Assembly (NCBI GenBank): GCA_030692355.1
Contig: JAUYCF010000042.1
Coordinates: 1-64,000, forward strand
DNA length: 64,000 nt
Direction of reading: 5' to 3'
DNA from: Thiobacillus sp.
GTDB taxonomy: Bacteria; Pseudomonadota; Gammaproteobacteria; Burkholderiales; Thiobacillaceae
Shown here: positions 1 to 9,973 of the stretch, piece after piece
How the letters are laid out: each line of letters begins with the position of its first letter
Numbering within the stretch: position 1 is the stretch's first letter
The notes under the pieces: generated by a model
Told to the model about the DNA's origin: nothing
What the model saw: only the letters and a program-made list of their open reading frames with translations
The model's database searches: none
Program-made: the position numbers and the translations under genes

Positions 1-40
1 GAGAGAATCAAAGGGGCCATGGTTAGATTGATTTTCAGGA

Positions 41-241
41 TCAAGCCGCTTTGACCGAAAGTTCGACGGCCGTGGGGTTCTCCATGCGCCGACTGGCATC
101 CAGGATTTCAATACCGACGACATTGCCTGCGGCGTCGTAATCCAAAATGACACCGGGCTTCACTTCGTCCGATTCTTCCACCGGGGTGGAGGAAAACAGC
201 ATGGAAAGAATGTCGCTTGCCTGGTCGTAATCGATCTTCAT
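41..241 (-). CDS. DUF2283 family small protein
   Basis: This is a 66-residue protein of the DUF2283 type. The opening MKIDYDQASDILSM, an acidic middle and a G-V-I-L-D-Y-D core followed by G-I-E-I-L-D are the usual DUF2283 features. The ORF track starts four codons earlier (MGAD). I prefer the internal ATG because it overlaps the stop of the upstream DUF4258 gene as ATGA on the minus strand, which implies translational coupling. The biochemical function is unknown. The pairing with a DUF4258 protein is common and suggests the two act together, perhaps as a toxin-antitoxin-like module with this acidic protein as the neutralising partner. That role is inference; the family call is firm. Confidence 0.8.
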   Translation of the reverse strand: MKIDYDQASDILSMLFSSTPVEESDEVKPGVILDYDAAGNVVGIEILDASRRMENPTAVELSVKAA

Positions 242-495
242 GTCTGCTCCCAATATTTCTCGATCTTGCTGGTTCTGTATACCGTGACGACGACAGGTGG
301 GGTGTGCCAGTCCTCGACGATCAGGCGCAGAAGGTAGGTTTTGTCGTCTGCGCTGACTCGGCCCTGATAGACCTTGCGCCCGCCGAAGCCGGTGACGATT
401 TGTTCGGGCGCGTGCATGACCGATTCAATCCATTCGCTGGGGACTTGCCGGCGCTGCATTTCCAGCTCGGCATGTTCGGTCAGACGGTATTCCAT
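238..495 (-). CDS. DUF4258 family protein
   Basis: This 85-residue protein matches DUF4258: an opening Y-R-L-T-E-H-A-E-L-E-M-Q-R-R helix, an R-V segment followed by a YLLRLIVED strand, and a closing V-V-T-V-Y-R-T-S-K-I strand. The track ORF begins nine codons upstream (MCQGVASSV); the ATG giving MEYRLTEH fits the family N-terminus better. It is the first gene of a two-gene minus-strand unit and overlaps the DUF2283 start by four bases. DUF4258 proteins are small basic proteins often found beside DUF2283 or helix-turn-helix proteins and have been considered RelE/HigB-like toxin candidates. No catalytic residues can be assigned from sequence here. Confidence 0.8.
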   Translation of the reverse strand: MEYRLTEHAELEMQRRQVPSEWIESVMHAPEQIVTGFGGRKVYQGRVSADDKTYLLRLIVEDWHTPPVVVTVYRTSKIEKYWEQT

Positions 496-539
496 GACGC
501 TGGATGCTACACCCTGACACACTTAGCGTCAGCAATAAC

Positions 540-569
540 AATCGGGGGGCGGTTATCCGCCCCCCGATT
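540..569 (-). terminator. Intrinsic terminator-like hairpin downstream of htpG
   Basis: A perfect 13-bp stem (AATCGGGGGGCGG / CCGCCCCCCGATT) closes a TTAT loop about 40 bases beyond the htpG stop codon. The tracts after the stem are only moderately T-rich on either strand (TCATTT on plus, GTTATT on minus). It most likely ends htpG transcription before the DUF4258/DUF2283 pair. Confidence 0.7.
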
Positions 570-610
570 CATTTGGTCCCTGCTGCAAGCCGAGACCGAA
601 ATGGGCTTGA

Positions 611-2509
<1,899 letters not shown>

Positions 2510-2550
2510 GCCTTTGATCTCCCGTAACGTACAAATAAGGTGACGGGGAG

Positions 2551-2577
2551 ATGGGGGCGGGGGCGGCGGGTTTCAAG
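2551..2577 (-). promoter_or_regulatory. Sigma32 (RpoH) heat-shock promoter of htpG
   Basis: On the minus strand CCCTTGAAAC is followed, 15 bases after CTTGAA, by CCCCATCT. This matches the RpoH consensus CTTGAA-N13-17-CCCCAT in both hexamers. The -10 lies about 42 bases before the htpG ATG, with a good ribosome-binding site between. The rest of the htpG-ppk1 interval (2510-2723) is GC-rich and shows no other clear feature. Confidence 0.8.
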
Positions 2578-2723
2578 GGCTGGTGTGACAGGGGCGTGGC
2601 GGTCTGTCTCGGGCGGAAGCCGTGGCGAGCTTTTGTATGGCTTGATGCTGTGGTGTATGCGAGGGTGCGAAAATCGCGGCGAGGACGCCGCTCCCAGTGA
2701 TGGGGGGCGGCCGTCGGCGCGGA

Positions 2724-4790
2724 TTATTTCTGCTTGCTCAGCAGCGCCAGCAGCTCGACTTGCGCGCAGTAGGGTTTGGTGCGGCGCGGGGAGCGGCGGC
2801 GGTAGCTGCCATCGGAATGCATCTCCCAGGCCTGCACGTTGTCGCGCAGGTAGGGCTTGAGGCCTTCGGCGATGACGCGTTTTTTCAGCTTGGGATTGAG
2901 GATGGGAAATCCGGTTTCGATGCGGCGGAAGAAGTTGCGGTCCATCCAGTCGGCGGAGGACAGGTAGACCTGCTCGTCGCCGCTGTTCCTGAAATAGAAA
3001 ATGCGCGTGTGTTCGAGGAAGCGCCCGACGATCGAGCGTACCCGGATGTGCTCGGACAGCCCGGCAATGCCGGGGCGCAGCGCGCATACGCCGCGAATGA
3101 TGAGGTCGATCTTCACCCCGGCCTGCGATGCGGCATAGAGCGCGGCGATGACCTGCGGCTCCAGCAGCGCGTTCATCTTGGCGACGATGGCGGCGGGTTT
3201 GCCGGCGGCCGCGTTTTCGGCCTCGCGGTTGATTGCGGCGACGACTTCGCTGTGCAGGGTGAACGGCGATTGCCACAGGCGTTTGAGCTTGCCTGCCTTG
3301 CCCAGCCCGGTGATCTGGGTGAACAGGCTGCCGACGTCGGCGGTGATGGTCTCGTCGGCGGTCAGGAGGCCGAAGTCGGTGTACAGGCGCGCGGTGCGTG
3401 CGTGATAGTTGCCGGTGCCCAGATGCGCGTAGCGGCGCAGCACGCCTTCCTCGCGGCGGATCACCAGCGCCAGTTTGGCATGGGTTTTGTGGCCGACCAC
3501 GCCGTAGATCACGTGCGCGCCGACTTCTTCCAGTTTGGCGGCCCAGTTGATGTTGGCCTCCTCGTCGAAGCGCGCCATCAGCTCAACCACCACGGTGACT
3601 TCCTTGCCCGACAATGCGGCGCGGATCAGCGCCTGCATCAGCTTGGAGTCGGTTCCGGTGCGGTAGACCGTCTGCCGCATGGCGACCACGTTGGGGTCGG
3701 CGGCCGCCTGTTCGATGAAGTTGATCACCGGCTGGAAAGACTCGAACGGGTGGTGCAGGAGGATGTCGCTTTTGCGGATCTGCGCGAAGATGTCCTCGTG
3801 CTTGGCCAGCCGGGCGGGCAGGGCGGGGACGAAGGGGGGGAACTTCAGTTCGGGACGGTCGACCCAGTCGGGCACCTGCATCAGGCGCACCAGGTTCACC
3901 GGGCCGTGTTCCTGGTAGAGGGCATCGGCGTCGAGCTCGAACTGTTCCAGCAGGAAGGCCGCCATCGAGGCCGAGCAGTTGTCGGCCACTTCCAGCCGCA
4001 CCGCCGCGCCGTAGTGCCGCTGCGGCAGTTCGCCCTGCAGGGCCTGGCGCAGGTTCTTGGTTTCCTCGTCGTCGACGAACAGGTCGGAATTGCGGGTGAC
4101 GCGGAACTGGTAGCAGCCTTCCACCGTCATTCCGGCAAACAGCTCGCCGACGTGGGCATGCAAAATCGACGACAGGAAGACGAAGCCGTATTCGCAGCCG
4201 GCGATGTCTTCCGGCAGGTGGATCACCCGCGGTAAGGAGCGCGGCGCCTGCACCACCGCGGCGCCGGAATTGCGGCCGAAGGCGTCGCGTCCGGACAGCT
4301 CGACCGCGAAGTTGAGGCTCTTGTTGAGTACGCGCGGGAAGGGGTGCGAGGGGTCGAGCCCAATTGGCGTCAGCACCGGTATCAGCTCGCGGAAGAAATA
4401 GTCGCGGATCCACGCCGCCTGGACTTCGTTCCACTGGGTGCGCCGGAAAAAGTGAATCCCCTGGGTGGCCAGCGCGGGGATGATGTCCTGGTTGAAAAGT
4501 TCGTATTGCCTGGCCACCAGCGCATGGGCGGTTTCCGATACCGCGCGGTATTGCTGGCCTGGCGTCATGCCATCGGGGGATCGCTGGGAGGTGTTGGCGC
4601 GGATCTGCTCCTTCAGCCCGGCCACCCGCACCTCGAAGAACTCGTCCAGGTTGCTGGAAAAGATGCAGAGAAACTTCAGCCGTTCCAGCAGCGGTACATC
4701 GGGATCGTCAGCCTGCGCCAGCACGCGGCGCTGAAACTCGAGGATGCCGAGTTCGCGGTTGATGAGGGTGTCGGGGCTTGGCAGGTGCAT
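2724..4790 (-). CDS. ppk1: Polyphosphate kinase PPK1
   Basis: PPK1 makes inorganic polyphosphate reversibly from ATP and is membrane-associated. The 688-residue length is typical. The N-terminal domain is recognisable (INRELGILEFQRRVLAQA), followed by the head domain. The two phospholipase-D-like C-terminal domains carry the catalytic histidines in KTHAKLALVIRR (autophosphorylated His) and GRFLEHTRIFYF, and the conserved YAHLGTGNYH. The gene diverges from the CYTH-CHAD gene across 63 bases containing a perfect Pho box, so induction by PhoB under phosphate starvation is expected. No ppx (exopolyphosphatase) is adjacent. Confidence 0.97.
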   Translation of the reverse strand: MHLPSPDTLINRELGILEFQRRVLAQADDPDVPLLERLKFLCIFSSNLDEFFEVRVAGLKEQIRANTSQRSPDGMTPGQQYRAVSETAHALVARQYELFNQDIIPALATQGIHFFRRTQWNEVQAAWIRDYFFRELIPVLTPIGLDPSHPFPRVLNKSLNFAVELSGRDAFGRNSGAAVVQAPRSLPRVIHLPEDIAGCEYGFVFLSSILHAHVGELFAGMTVEGCYQFRVTRNSDLFVDDEETKNLRQALQGELPQRHYGAAVRLEVADNCSASMAAFLLEQFELDADALYQEHGPVNLVRLMQVPDWVDRPELKFPPFVPALPARLAKHEDIFAQIRKSDILLHHPFESFQPVINFIEQAAADPNVVAMRQTVYRTGTDSKLMQALIRAALSGKEVTVVVELMARFDEEANINWAAKLEEVGAHVIYGVVGHKTHAKLALVIRREEGVLRRYAHLGTGNYHARTARLYTDFGLLTADETITADVGSLFTQITGLGKAGKLKRLWQSPFTLHSEVVAAINREAENAAAGKPAAIVAKMNALLEPQVIAALYAASQAGVKIDLIIRGVCALRPGIAGLSEHIRVRSIVGRFLEHTRIFYFRNSGDEQVYLSSADWMDRNFFRRIETGFPILNPKLKKRVIAEGLKPYLRDNVQAWEMHSDGSYRRRSPRRTKPYCAQVELLALLSKQK

Positions 4791-4842
4791 GATTGTTTTT
4801 TCGTGGTGTGCTTCAATGATAAACGTCCGCGCTTATCCTGAC

Positions 4843-4860
4843 ATGACAGAAATATGACAG
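4843..4860 (-). promoter_or_regulatory. Perfect Pho box upstream of ppk1
   Basis: Read on the minus strand the site is CTGTCATATTTCTGTCAT: two exact CTGTCAT repeats separated by four A/T bases, which is the PhoB consensus. It points toward ppk1. The start codon of the divergent CYTH-CHAD gene (4854) lies inside the right half-site. No ideal -10 hexamer sits 10-11 bases after the box; TATCAT about 22 bases downstream is the closest. Confidence 0.85.
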
Positions 4861-6437
4861 CTTCCGATTCAGTCGAAATCGAACTCAAGCTTGCCTTGCC
4901 TCCGCAGCAGGTCGAAGCCTTCCTCAAGCTGATGGCGCGGCGTCGCAGCGCACCCGTGCAGCAGGTGCTGGTCACCCGTTATTTCGACACCCCGGATTTT
5001 GCCTTGAGCGCGCAGGGTGTGGCGCTGAGGGTGCGGCGGGTCGGCCGGCGCTGGCTGCAAACACTGAAAACCGAGGGCGAGCGGCGCGGCGGGCTGTCGC
5101 GGCGCGCCGAATATGAAATGGCGGTCACCCGCGGCAGCCCGGACTGGACGCGTTTTCCGGCCGAGGCGCAGGCGTGGGTGCCCGAGGCGCTGCGCGCGCA
5201 GCTGGCGCCGGTGTTCGAAACGCGCTTTCACCGTACCGCCTGGCTTATCAAGGGCCGTGGCGGCGCGCAGATCGAGGTGGCGCTGGATGTGGGCGAGGTG
5301 CGTGCCGGCGAGTGCAGTCAGCCGATCTGCGAGATCGAGCTCGAACTGAAGGCCGGCCAGCCGGATGCGCTGTTCGCCCTGGCGCTGGCGTGGGCCGGGC
5401 GGCTCGATTGCCTGCCGTTCGATGTCAGCAAGGCCGAGCGGGGCGTGCGCCTGGCGCATGGCGAGGGTGCGGAACCGCTCAAGTCCGTGCCGCTGGAGCT
5501 GGATCGCGCGATGAGTGTGGAAGACGGTTTTGCCGCGATTGTTCAGGCCTGCCTGGCGCAGTTCCAGGTCAATCTGCCGGGGGTGCTTTTCCCCCTCCCT
5601 AACCCTCCCCCGCAAGCGGGAGAGGGGATGAACGAGATGCCCAAACCGATTAACGATATCGAATATGTGCACCAGGCGAGGGTGGCGTTGCGGCGCCTGC
5701 GTGCGGCGTTGCGCCAGTATCGCCGGGTGTGCGTGCCGCCGGATGAGTCGATGGACGGCCTGCGCGCGCTGGCGGGCGCGCTCGGCGCGGCGCGCGACTG
5801 GGACGTGCTGTGCGACGAAACCCTGCCCGCAATCGCGCCGCATTACCCCGATGCCGATGCCTGGAAACACGGCACGCAGGCGTTGCAGGCACATCGGGCC
5901 GAGGTGCGCGCGGCGATGCAGGCAACAATCATCCAGGCGCGTCCGGGCGCGTGGCTGCTGGCGCTGCAACGCTGGCTGCTGCTGCGCGGCTGGCGTGCCG
6001 TTCCGGAAGCGCAGCGCTTCATCCAGCTGTCGCCGCTGAAAAAATGGGCGGGCCGGGTGCTGCAGAAGGGCCATCGCCCCATCGTCCGCGGCGCGCGCGA
6101 TTTTGGGCAGTTGCAGGCGGCGCAGCGCCACGCCTTGCGTATTGCCGTCAAGCGCCAACGCTACGCGGCCGAGTTTTTCCAGACCCTGTTCGGCGGGCGC
6201 CGGCAGGCCCGGTATCTGGCTGTGCTGCGCGACGCGCAGGACAGTCTGGGGCGTAGCAATGATGTGCGGGTGGCGTGGGGCCTGCTGACCACGCCTACGA
6301 CTCCACACGTTTTTCAGAACGCGGGGCCGATGCGGGACTTTGCACTCGGCTGGCTGGCGGCGCAGCAGGCGGAAGCGGCGGACGGCGAAAGCGCAGGGCC
6401 TATGCGTGCGTTCCTGAAATTGAAGCCCTACTGGTAG
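4854..6437 (+). CDS. CYTH and CHAD domain-containing protein
   Basis: This 527-residue protein joins an N-terminal CYTH (triphosphate tunnel) domain to a C-terminal CHAD domain. The CYTH signature ExExK is at residues 8-12 (EIELK), with further alternating charged strands to about residue 205. The CHAD domain runs from about residue 265 to the end and is rich in His and Arg, as in its H-Q-A-R-V-A-L-R-R-L-R-A-A-L-R helix. CYTH domains act on triphosphate or polyphosphate; CHAD domains bind polyphosphate granules. Divergence from ppk1 across a Pho box supports a polyphosphate role, either as a tripolyphosphatase or a granule-associated protein. The linker near residues 245-260 (FPLPNPPPQAGEG) is encoded by a palindromic repeat. 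ATG is chosen because it begins directly before TASDSVEIELK. Confidence 0.92.
   Translation: MTASDSVEIELKLALPPQQVEAFLKLMARRRSAPVQQVLVTRYFDTPDFALSAQGVALRVRRVGRRWLQTLKTEGERRGGLSRRAEYEMAVTRGSPDWTRFPAEAQAWVPEALRAQLAPVFETRFHRTAWLIKGRGGAQIEVALDVGEVRAGECSQPICEIELELKAGQPDALFALALAWAGRLDCLPFDVSKAERGVRLAHGEGAEPLKSVPLELDRAMSVEDGFAAIVQACLAQFQVNLPGVLFPLPNPPPQAGEGMNEMPKPINDIEYVHQARVALRRLRAALRQYRRVCVPPDESMDGLRALAGALGAARDWDVLCDETLPAIAPHYPDADAWKHGTQALQAHRAEVRAAMQATIIQARPGAWLLALQRWLLLRGWRAVPEAQRFIQLSPLKKWAGRVLQKGHRPIVRGARDFGQLQAAQRHALRIAVKRQRYAAEFFQTLFGGRRQARYLAVLRDAQDSLGRSNDVRVAWGLLTTPTTPHVFQNAGPMRDFALGWLAAQQAEAADGESAGPMRAFLKLKPYW
5603..5626. repeat. Palindromic repeat inside the CYTH-CHAD gene
   Basis: CCCTCCCCCGC-AA-GCGGGAGAGGG forms an 11-bp stem with one G-T pair, flanked by CCCCCTCCCTAA on the left. 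This resembles the CCCTCTCCCGCAAGCGGGAGAGGG elements usually found between genes in proteobacteria. Here it is in frame and encodes part of a proline/glycine-rich interdomain linker. Confidence 0.75.
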
Positions 6438-6540
6438 GCGAGTGTCGCGTGGGGGGCACGCCTGTCATCTTCCGTTCTCCCGCTTGTCGCACAATAGGCG
6501 CCGCACGCATTCAAATCAGACATTTTTCGAGGTAAGCCGG

Positions 6541-6993
6541 ATGGAACTCATTTTGTGGCGACACACCGAGGCCGAGGATGCGACCCCTGACCTCTCCCGC
6601 GAACTTACCGGACGCGGCCGCAAGCAGGCTGCGCGCATGGCCGACTGGCTCAATCCGCGGCTGCCGCCGGATATCCGCATTCTGGCGAGCCCGGCCACCC
6701 GCACCCGGCAGACCGCGCAGGCGCTGGGACGCGAATACGAACTGGTGCCGGCGCTGGCGCCCGGTGCCAGCGCCGAAGACGTGCTGGCCGCCGCAGGCTG
6801 GCCGGACGCGCCCTATCCGGTGCTGATCGTCGGCCATCAACCCACGCTGGGGCAGGTGGCGATGCGGCTGCTGACCGGGCAGGCGGGCGATCTGGCGGTG
6901 AAAAAAGGCGGCATCTGGTGGTTCCAGGGTCGCGAGCGGGCGGGCCAGTTGCAGGTGGTGTTGCGTGCGGTGGCGGCACCTGACTGGTTATAA
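6541..6993 (+). CDS. sixA: SixA-type phosphohistidine phosphatase (histidine phosphatase family)
   Basis: This 150-residue protein belongs to the short branch of the histidine phosphatase superfamily, like SixA, which removes phosphate from phosphohistidine on signalling or PTS proteins. The catalytic R-H is at residues 7-8 (LILWRHTEAED), a later arginine lies in SPATRTRQTAQAL, and the second catalytic histidine is in VLIVGHQPTLGQ. The track ORF extends 33 codons upstream, but the family N-terminus MELILWRHTEAE fixes the start. It follows the CYTH-CHAD gene by about 100 bases on the same strand; CHAD proteins and SixA-like phosphatases often neighbour each other. The physiological substrate here is not known. 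Confidence 0.88.
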   Translation: MELILWRHTEAEDATPDLSRELTGRGRKQAARMADWLNPRLPPDIRILASPATRTRQTAQALGREYELVPALAPGASAEDVLAAAGWPDAPYPVLIVGHQPTLGQVAMRLLTGQAGDLAVKKGGIWWFQGRERAGQLQVVLRAVAAPDWL

Positions 6994-6994
6994 T
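6989..6994 (+). promoter_or_regulatory. Candidate -10 element ahead of fliF
   Basis: A perfect TATAAT overlaps the stop codon of sixA (TTATAATCG), 65 bases before the fliF GTG. No good -35 is seen at 16-18 bases; TTGCGT is 22 bases upstream. No sigma28 or sigma54 flagellar promoter pattern was recognised here. Confidence 0.35.
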
Positions 6995-7059
6995 CGCCAT
7001 GTGAATATTCAGCGTAACCAGCAAGACGCGATCCAGCTGACCCCGGCAATGCAGACGAG

Positions 7060-8415
7060 GTGCGTGCAGTGCCGGGCTGGCTGAGCAGTCTGCGCGACCT
7101 GATCGCGGAAGCGAGCCCCTGGCGCCGCTTCATGCTTGCCCTGCTGGTGATCCTGCCGCTGGCCGCCCTGGCCGCCGCCTATCTGTGGTTCAACCCGCCT
7201 GCCTATCGCGTGCTGTATACGCAACTGTCCGACCGCGCCGGCGGCGAAGTCATCACTGCGCTCGAACAGCTCGACATTCCCTACCGCCTGTCTGCCGTTG
7301 ACGGCGCCGTCGAGGTGCCGGCCGACCAGCTGCACGCGGCGCGCTACCGCCTGGCTGCGCGCGGCCTGCCCAAATCCGATGACGATGCGCAGGACGAAGC
7401 CGATCGCGCCCCCAGATTCGGCGCATCGTCGCTGCAGGAACAGCAGCGCTTTCAGCACGCACTCGAGATCGACCTGGCGCGTTCGATCCAGAAGCTGGAA
7501 GCGGTTGAACTTGCGCGCGTCCATCTTGCCCTGCCCAGGGTTTCGCCCTTCCTGCGCGATGCGCCCCTCGCCACCGCTGCCGTGCTGGTGCGGCTGCGCC
7601 CCGGGGCGCGGCTGTCGGTGGAGCAGGTGACGACGATCCAGACCCTGGTGGCCGCCGGGGTGCCGCGCCTGAAACGCGCCGAGGTGCAGGTGCTCGACCC
7701 GCGCGGCATCCTGCTGGGCGCTGCGGCGCCCGAACCTGTGCAGTCGCAGCGCCTGGCGCTGGAGCAGGACCTGGTGCGGCGGGCGCTGGCGGTGCTGACG
7801 CCGTGGCTGGGCGAGGATCGCGTCAGCGTGCAGGTGACCGCCACCCTGGAAGACAGCGAAACCCGGCAGACGGTCGAGCGGGTGCAGAATGTCGGGACAG
7901 GCGGGCGGGCGCGCCCGCTGGAAAAAACCGTGCGCACCACGCGCGTGCCGGAAGGCCGCATCCAGCGCATCCATGCCATCGTGATTCTGGGGTTCGACGC
8001 CAGTGCCAACGAACAGTGGCGTGCCAGGCAGATGGCCAGCCAGGCGCTGGGGCTGCAGCCGGCGCGCGGCGACAGGCTGAATGTCTATGCGCTGCCCGGG
8101 GCGGCACCCAAACCGCAGGCCGATCTTCCCGCTGTCACGCCGCAGGTTGCGGCACCCACCCCTGTTCCCCAGGTGCGGCCGGCCAGCCCACCGCCTGTCG
8201 CGGCCCGTCCCTTTGCCTTGCCGCAATGGTCGCTGGCGGCGGCCGCGGCGGCGCTGATCCTGCTCGCGCTGTCGGCATGGCTGCGCGCCCGCCGGACGCC
8301 CGTCGTCGCGGCAGAAGCAGAGGATTTCGACGCCGAACTCGACGCGGTGCGCAGCCAGGTGCTGGCCGATCCGCGCGTGACAGCGGACGTCGTCAAGCTG
8401 TGGATGCGCGCATGA
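7060..8415 (+). CDS. fliF: Flagellar M-ring protein FliF (short form)
   Basis: FliF forms the MS ring in the inner membrane, the base on which the flagellar rotor and export gate assemble. At 451 residues this copy is about 100 shorter than the usual 550. It has a first membrane segment at about residues 22-43, ring-building motifs through about residue 215, a second membrane segment at about 390-410, and a C-terminal FliG-binding tail ([15 protein letters not shown]). The shortage lies in the collar insertion of the third ring-building motif, reduced to a short stretch around TVERVQNVGTGGRARPLEK. The start is GTG; a second GTG three codons on is possible. The stop overlaps the fliG start as ATGA. 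It heads a long overlapping operon. Confidence 0.92.
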   Translation: MRAVPGWLSSLRDLIAEASPWRRFMLALLVILPLAALAAAYLWFNPPAYRVLYTQLSDRAGGEVITALEQLDIPYRLSAVDGAVEVPADQLHAARYRLAARGLPKSDDDAQDEADRAPRFGASSLQEQQRFQHALEIDLARSIQKLEAVELARVHLALPRVSPFLRDAPLATAAVLVRLRPGARLSVEQVTTIQTLVAAGVPRLKRAEVQVLDPRGILLGAAAPEPVQSQRLALEQDLVRRALAVLTPWLGEDRVSVQVTATLEDSETRQTVERVQNVGTGGRARPLEKTVRTTRVPEGRIQRIHAIVILGFDASANEQWRARQMASQALGLQPARGDRLNVYALPGAAPKPQADLPAVTPQVAAPTPVPQVRPASPPPVAARPFALPQWSLAAAAAALILLALSAWLRARRTPVVAAEAEDFDAELDAVRSQVLADPRVTADVVKLWMRA

Positions 8416-9377
8416 GCCAGGGCGGAATCGAAAAATCTGCCGCGCTGCTGCTCGCTCTGGGCGAAGAGGCCACGGCCGCCATATTCCGTTACCTGAGCCC
8501 GCTCGAGGTGAGCCGCCTCGGCAGCGCCATGCGCGAGATGGAGGTGTTGCCGCGTGAACGCGTGCGCGCGATCCTGCGCGATTACGCCGCCGAGGCGGCC
8601 GAGCAGACCGGGTTTGCCGCGGATACCGGGCGATTTCTCGATGAGACGCTCAGGCTTGCACTCAGCCCGGAACGCGCGCAGGCGATGCTGCAGCGCCTGG
8701 GTGCGCCGGCCGCGCAGGCACTGGAAAAACTCGCCTGGCGCGAACCGGCAGAGATTGCCGGCCTGCTGGAGGCGCAGCCGCCGCAGCTGATTGCCGTCGT
8801 GATGGCGCAACTGCCGCGCGACGTCGCCGCCGCGGTGCTTGACCTGCTGCCCGGCACTACGCGCGCGGATACCCTGCAGAGTCTGGCGCACAGCGACGCA
8901 CCCAGTTTCGACATGCTGGGCGAACTGGGCGACTGGCTGGCCAGCCTCGAAGCCGTCGTGCCGTCCCAGGGCGAGGCCGCTGTCGCCAGCCTACTGGGGC
9001 AGATGAGCGAGGGCAGCGCGGCGGCTGCCTTGAGCCAGCTCGACCGGAACGATGCGGAGCTGGCCGCGCGCCTGCGCGTTCGCCATCTCGCGTTCGAAGA
9101 CCTGGCGCGGCTGCCTGAAGACGGCCGCAAAACCTTTTTGCGCAACATCGGCGCGCGCACGCTGCTGCATGCGTTGAAGGGCAGCGACGGGCGGGTGCTC
9201 GACGCGTTGACGGCGGTGATGAGTTCGACCGCCGCACAGCGCATGCGCGACGATCTCGATACCCTGGGCGCGCTGCCGGTGACCGCGATCCAGGCGGCGC
9301 AGGAAGATGCCGGCGCCACCTTGCGGCGCCTGGCGGCGGAGGGAGCGATTCCGTTCCCTGAAGAGGAGACCGCATGA
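8412..9377 (+). CDS. fliG: Flagellar motor switch protein FliG
   Basis: FliG is the rotor protein that couples the MS ring to torque generation. This 321-residue copy opens with [20 protein letters not shown], the usual FliG N-terminus, and has the armadillo-type middle domain. The C-terminal torque domain shows [20 protein letters not shown] and [19 protein letters not shown], so the charged torque helix is largely kept, although the usual D-D-R is replaced by P-E-D-G-R-K. The track ORF begins far upstream inside fliF; the ATG overlapping the fliF stop is the coupled start. No fliM or fliN, its switch partners, occurs in the window. Confidence 0.93.
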   Translation: MSQGGIEKSAALLLALGEEATAAIFRYLSPLEVSRLGSAMREMEVLPRERVRAILRDYAAEAAEQTGFAADTGRFLDETLRLALSPERAQAMLQRLGAPAAQALEKLAWREPAEIAGLLEAQPPQLIAVVMAQLPRDVAAAVLDLLPGTTRADTLQSLAHSDAPSFDMLGELGDWLASLEAVVPSQGEAAVASLLGQMSEGSAAAALSQLDRNDAELAARLRVRHLAFEDLARLPEDGRKTFLRNIGARTLLHALKGSDGRVLDALTAVMSSTAAQRMRDDLDTLGALPVTAIQAAQEDAGATLRRLAAEGAIPFPEEETA

Positions 9378-9973
9378 GTACCGACGACGATACCACCGCA
9401 TTCGAACAGTGGGAGGTGGTGGAGCTGGCGGCGTCCGCAAGCCGTGTGGCGACGCCCGCCGAGGATGTCGAGACCGAACTGGTGAGGCTGCGCGAGGCCG
9501 CGCGCGCCGACGGCTACGCAGAAGGGGAGGCCGCCGGACGGGTGGAAGGGGAGCAGGCCTGCGGGCGCATGAAGCAGATGGTCGAGAGCTTTTCGGCCAC
9601 CCTGGACAACCTCGATTTCCGGCTTGCCGACATGGTGCTGGAACTGGCGCTCGACGTGGCGCGCCAGGTGGTGGCCGGCGAACTGGCGGCACGCCCGGAA
9701 CGCATCCTCGATGTGGTCAATCTGGCGCTGAAGGAGATGGCGGAAACCAGCCGCGAGGCGCGCCTGCTGCTGAATCCGGACGACGCCGCGCTGGTGCGGC
9801 CGCACCTCGATCAGGTGCTGGACAAGAACCGCCTGCGCATCGTGGAAGACGTGCGCATCGCGCGCGGCGGCTGCCTGATCGAAACCGCGCAGGGCGATCT
9901 CGACGCCACGCTGCCCGCACGCTGGCGCCAGGTGGTGCAGGTTCTCGGCAGCAACAAGAACTGGATCGACTAA
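9374..9973 (+). CDS. fliH: Flagellar assembly protein FliH
   Basis: FliH binds and regulates the export ATPase FliI at the cytoplasmic face of the flagellar export apparatus. The 199-residue protein has an acidic N-terminus and a GxxxG-like stretch ([18 protein letters not shown]) typical of FliH. The C-terminal domain has [11 protein letters not shown]-type helices and an [20 protein letters not shown] motif near residue 160. It overlaps fliG by four bases and its TAA stop shares one base with the fliI ATG (TAATG). Confidence 0.9.
   Translation: MSTDDDTTAFEQWEVVELAASASRVATPAEDVETELVRLREAARADGYAEGEAAGRVEGEQACGRMKQMVESFSATLDNLDFRLADMVLELALDVARQVVAGELAARPERILDVVNLALKEMAETSREARLLLNPDDAALVRPHLDQVLDKNRLRIVEDVRIARGGCLIETAQGDLDATLPARWRQVVQVLGSNKNWID

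Noticed and set aside
2697-4235. 512-codon plus-strand ORF opposite ppk1
   Set aside because: Shadow of ppk1 in a GC-rich frame; composition is Gly/Val/Asp/His repetitive with no domain.
4869-6308. 479-codon minus-strand ORF opposite the CYTH-CHAD gene
   Set aside because: Antisense shadow; the plus frame has clear CYTH and CHAD motifs.
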